From Blepharisma stoltei (taxonomy: Eukaryota > Ciliophora > Heterotrichea > Heterotrichida > Blepharismidae): a stretch of 64,000 bases of DNA. The position numbers were made by a program, and so were the translations under genes. The stretch is from contig CAJZBQ010000004.1 in the NCBI GenBank assembly GCA_914767885.1, positions 62,001-126,000 on the forward strand, read 5' to 3'. Positions 62,250 through 64,000 of this stretch are shown here, piece by piece; position 1 is the stretch's first letter; every line of letters starts with the position of its first letter. The notes under the pieces are model-generated. The model was given only the letters and a program-made list of their open reading frames with translations, did no database searches and was not told the DNA's origin.

Positions 62250-64000
62250 TTATTGTGGTATGATTTTCATTATTGAATTAATTTTTTGTAAATATTTTTT
62301 CTCCTTTCTAAAAAACGTAAAATATATTCCAAAATACATCGCAAATGAAGTTACGATAAAAACTACCAAAACGATGACAATTAAGTTCATCTCACTATTT
62401 ATCAAATCTTGTGAATAATTATCAATTTCATTAGTCAAATCATCGTATTTCTGTGATATCATTGAAGTTTCGATCACTCAATTAAGCCATACATCAATAG
62501 GCGGAGCTGAATAAACAATGTAGTAAGCATCAAAAGTTAAAATATGTTGAGCAGGATAAACTCCAAATGCTAATTTTTCTGATGAGCTCTCATCATTTTC
62601 ATAGAATTTATTAGTAAAATCTTTTGATAAAACTGGTGTGTAGCCATTATCCCTAAAGTGTATTGATAAATAATTTATTTTGGAGATTATTTCTTGCCAT
62701 TCACTTTTTTGAAATGGAGAAAATCCACCTAAGACTGGGAATGAAAAGTTATCCATTAAGGCTCTAGTTGTCCAAGCCCCTAAGCTTGTAAACAAAATCT
62801 GCCCATGTATCAAATCTCTAATAATTTCAGGTCTTTTAAACAAATATTCAGCACATGTTTCATAGAGGTAAATAATATTTATTACAGAAAACACAGATAC
62901 AGCAATAAAATATATAGAAATCCTCCAAAAATATTTTCAATAGCTGTTAAAATTGTAAGGCTTTTTTGAGGGATTTTTATTGTTAAGCTCAATTTCAGGG
63001 CCTCCATAAATACTTACAAGCCGTTCAAAGCTTAATTGTCTAAGCTCGAAATAGCACTCATAAGTCCTATTTCTTACATTATTCCATAAGTTATTCTCGA
63101 TTTTGACTGTAGAATAGCAAAATGGTACCATACAGCCAACACATATAAAAAATACCACAATTCCTAGTATCAAAAATGCGAGCATTTGAGACTCAAATTT
63201 GTTCATTGTGTTTTTTTGGCATGAAATAATATCATACATCGATTGGTTGCAGTATTTAAAGGCTTCTCCATATCCATTATATTCTAAAAACATCACTTCT
63301 TCAGTATAATCCTCAGAATTTTTATATTTCTTCAAAAATTGTTTTCCCTATATAAAAAATACATTGTTGATAAACATAGAAATTGTGTTCATTAAATTGA
63401 TTTTTTTCTTATAAATGCCATCATCAGTGTTCCACAAATTAATATTTTCATCGATAAAAATATCTTGGCCTAAACAATAGTTTCAGCTATTTAGGTTTGA
63501 AGTGATATCTAAATAAAGAAAGGCTAGTTCTTCTAAGGTAGAAGTGAAGCCTGTAGCTAGAGTTTCTAGAATATCTTTATAGCCTTGACTATTAGCAGAA
63601 TATATTACATAAATATCTCCTGATAAGACACCAAGATACTGAAAGTAATTAGCTAAGTGGCCTAAAGTTATAGGAAGATCCATATTGCTTGCATTTTTTA
63701 CGCTATAATTCGCATAAATTAAAACTGCTATATTTGTAGCTATAACTGCTAAAATCTATATAAATCTTACTGATATAATAAAAGCGACATGCAAAATATT
63801 AATTGACCTTGACGATATTTGTATCATTTTTAAAAATTTAGTTTGGGATGAGGATTCTGATCTTTGGGATCTTTCTTCATCAGTCCTTACTGACAGCTTG
63901 TGTTCTATAGCTCCTAATGCATTGCTTAAAACCTGCTCATTTGACTGGATTAATTCGATTTCTGAGGCAAAATTTTTTTCATGGTGCTGGCTTTCGATGC
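62250..64000 (-). CDS. T9: C-terminal half of a PAS multi-span gene (cut by window edge)
   Basis: Reads from the window edge to TAA 62250-62252 with 15-nt introns at 63756-63770 and 63348-63362. Segments follow T8 closely: linker …VRTDEERSQRSESSSQ…, SSRSINILHVAFI, loop with DLPITLGHLANYFQYLG, NGYGEAFKYCNQSMYDIISC, span …LAFLILGIVVFFICVG…, ENNLWNNVRNRT, …CAEYLFKRPEIIRDLIHGQ…, and the last span …IVLVVFIVTSFAMYFGIYF…. No IES in this part. The PAS domain and N-terminal spans lie beyond 64000. Confidence 0.82.

Overview
The window looks like germline (micronuclear-type) DNA of a heterotrich ciliate close to Blepharisma. Three direct observations support this. (1) UGA stands where paralogues have UGG Trp throughout a large gene family, while TAA and TAG end the genes. 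(2) All introns found are exactly 15 nt, GTA...AG, at two conserved sites per gene. (3) Coding sequences are interrupted by AT-rich elements flanked by TA or by a 3-bp TNA duplication. Cutting each element out and keeping one copy of the flank restores a continuous frame. For four genes (T1, T5, T6, T8) the arithmetic closes exactly: 1384, 1386, 1380 and 1382 codons before the stop. The interruptions are therefore best read as internal eliminated sequences (IESs).

Layout. One gene family dominates: about 1380-residue, many-membrane-span proteins with a helical middle region and a PAS-like domain, probably TmcB-like PAS receptors/channels of ciliates. T0 (1-250, -, cut by the window edge), T1 (1896-7174, +), T2 (7678-14595, -), T3 (15351-23238, -, decayed), T4 (29943-38862, +, decayed), T5 (39478-44472, -), T6 (45636-50116, -), T7 (53603-54652, -, internally deleted), T8 (56115-60825, -) and T9 (62250-64000, -, cut by the window edge). 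Small relics lie at 1195-1440, 25690-25830, 29103-29275, 55440-56010 and 61783-61835. T4 and T5 are close paralogues in convergent orientation. The 25.9-28.2 kb stretch holds three or four unrelated small genes or gene fragments.

Mobile and eliminated DNA. Three MITE families (A, B, C) share one design: a C-rich end, a terminal unit repeated four times, an AT-rich core and TNA target duplications, but the body of the terminal unit differs between families. A second class is made of TATAG-ended fold-back elements of 52-326 bp built from interchangeable palindromic modules. A third class consists of GC-richer retroposon-like insertions with a TAAAATGG-type 5' end, short tandem tails and 9-21 bp target duplications. 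A family C element encloses a pogo/CENP-B-like helix-turn-helix fragment and one retroposon. A 1.45-kb ATT microsatellite has grown inside a family A MITE, which itself sits inside a 15-nt intron.

How the parts fit: the receptor genes can only be read after somatic DNA excision. The intact genes (T1, T5, T6, T8) carry one to three IESs. The decayed T3 and T4 carry eight or more, plus frameshifts. Function of the family is inferred from architecture only; no database search was possible.
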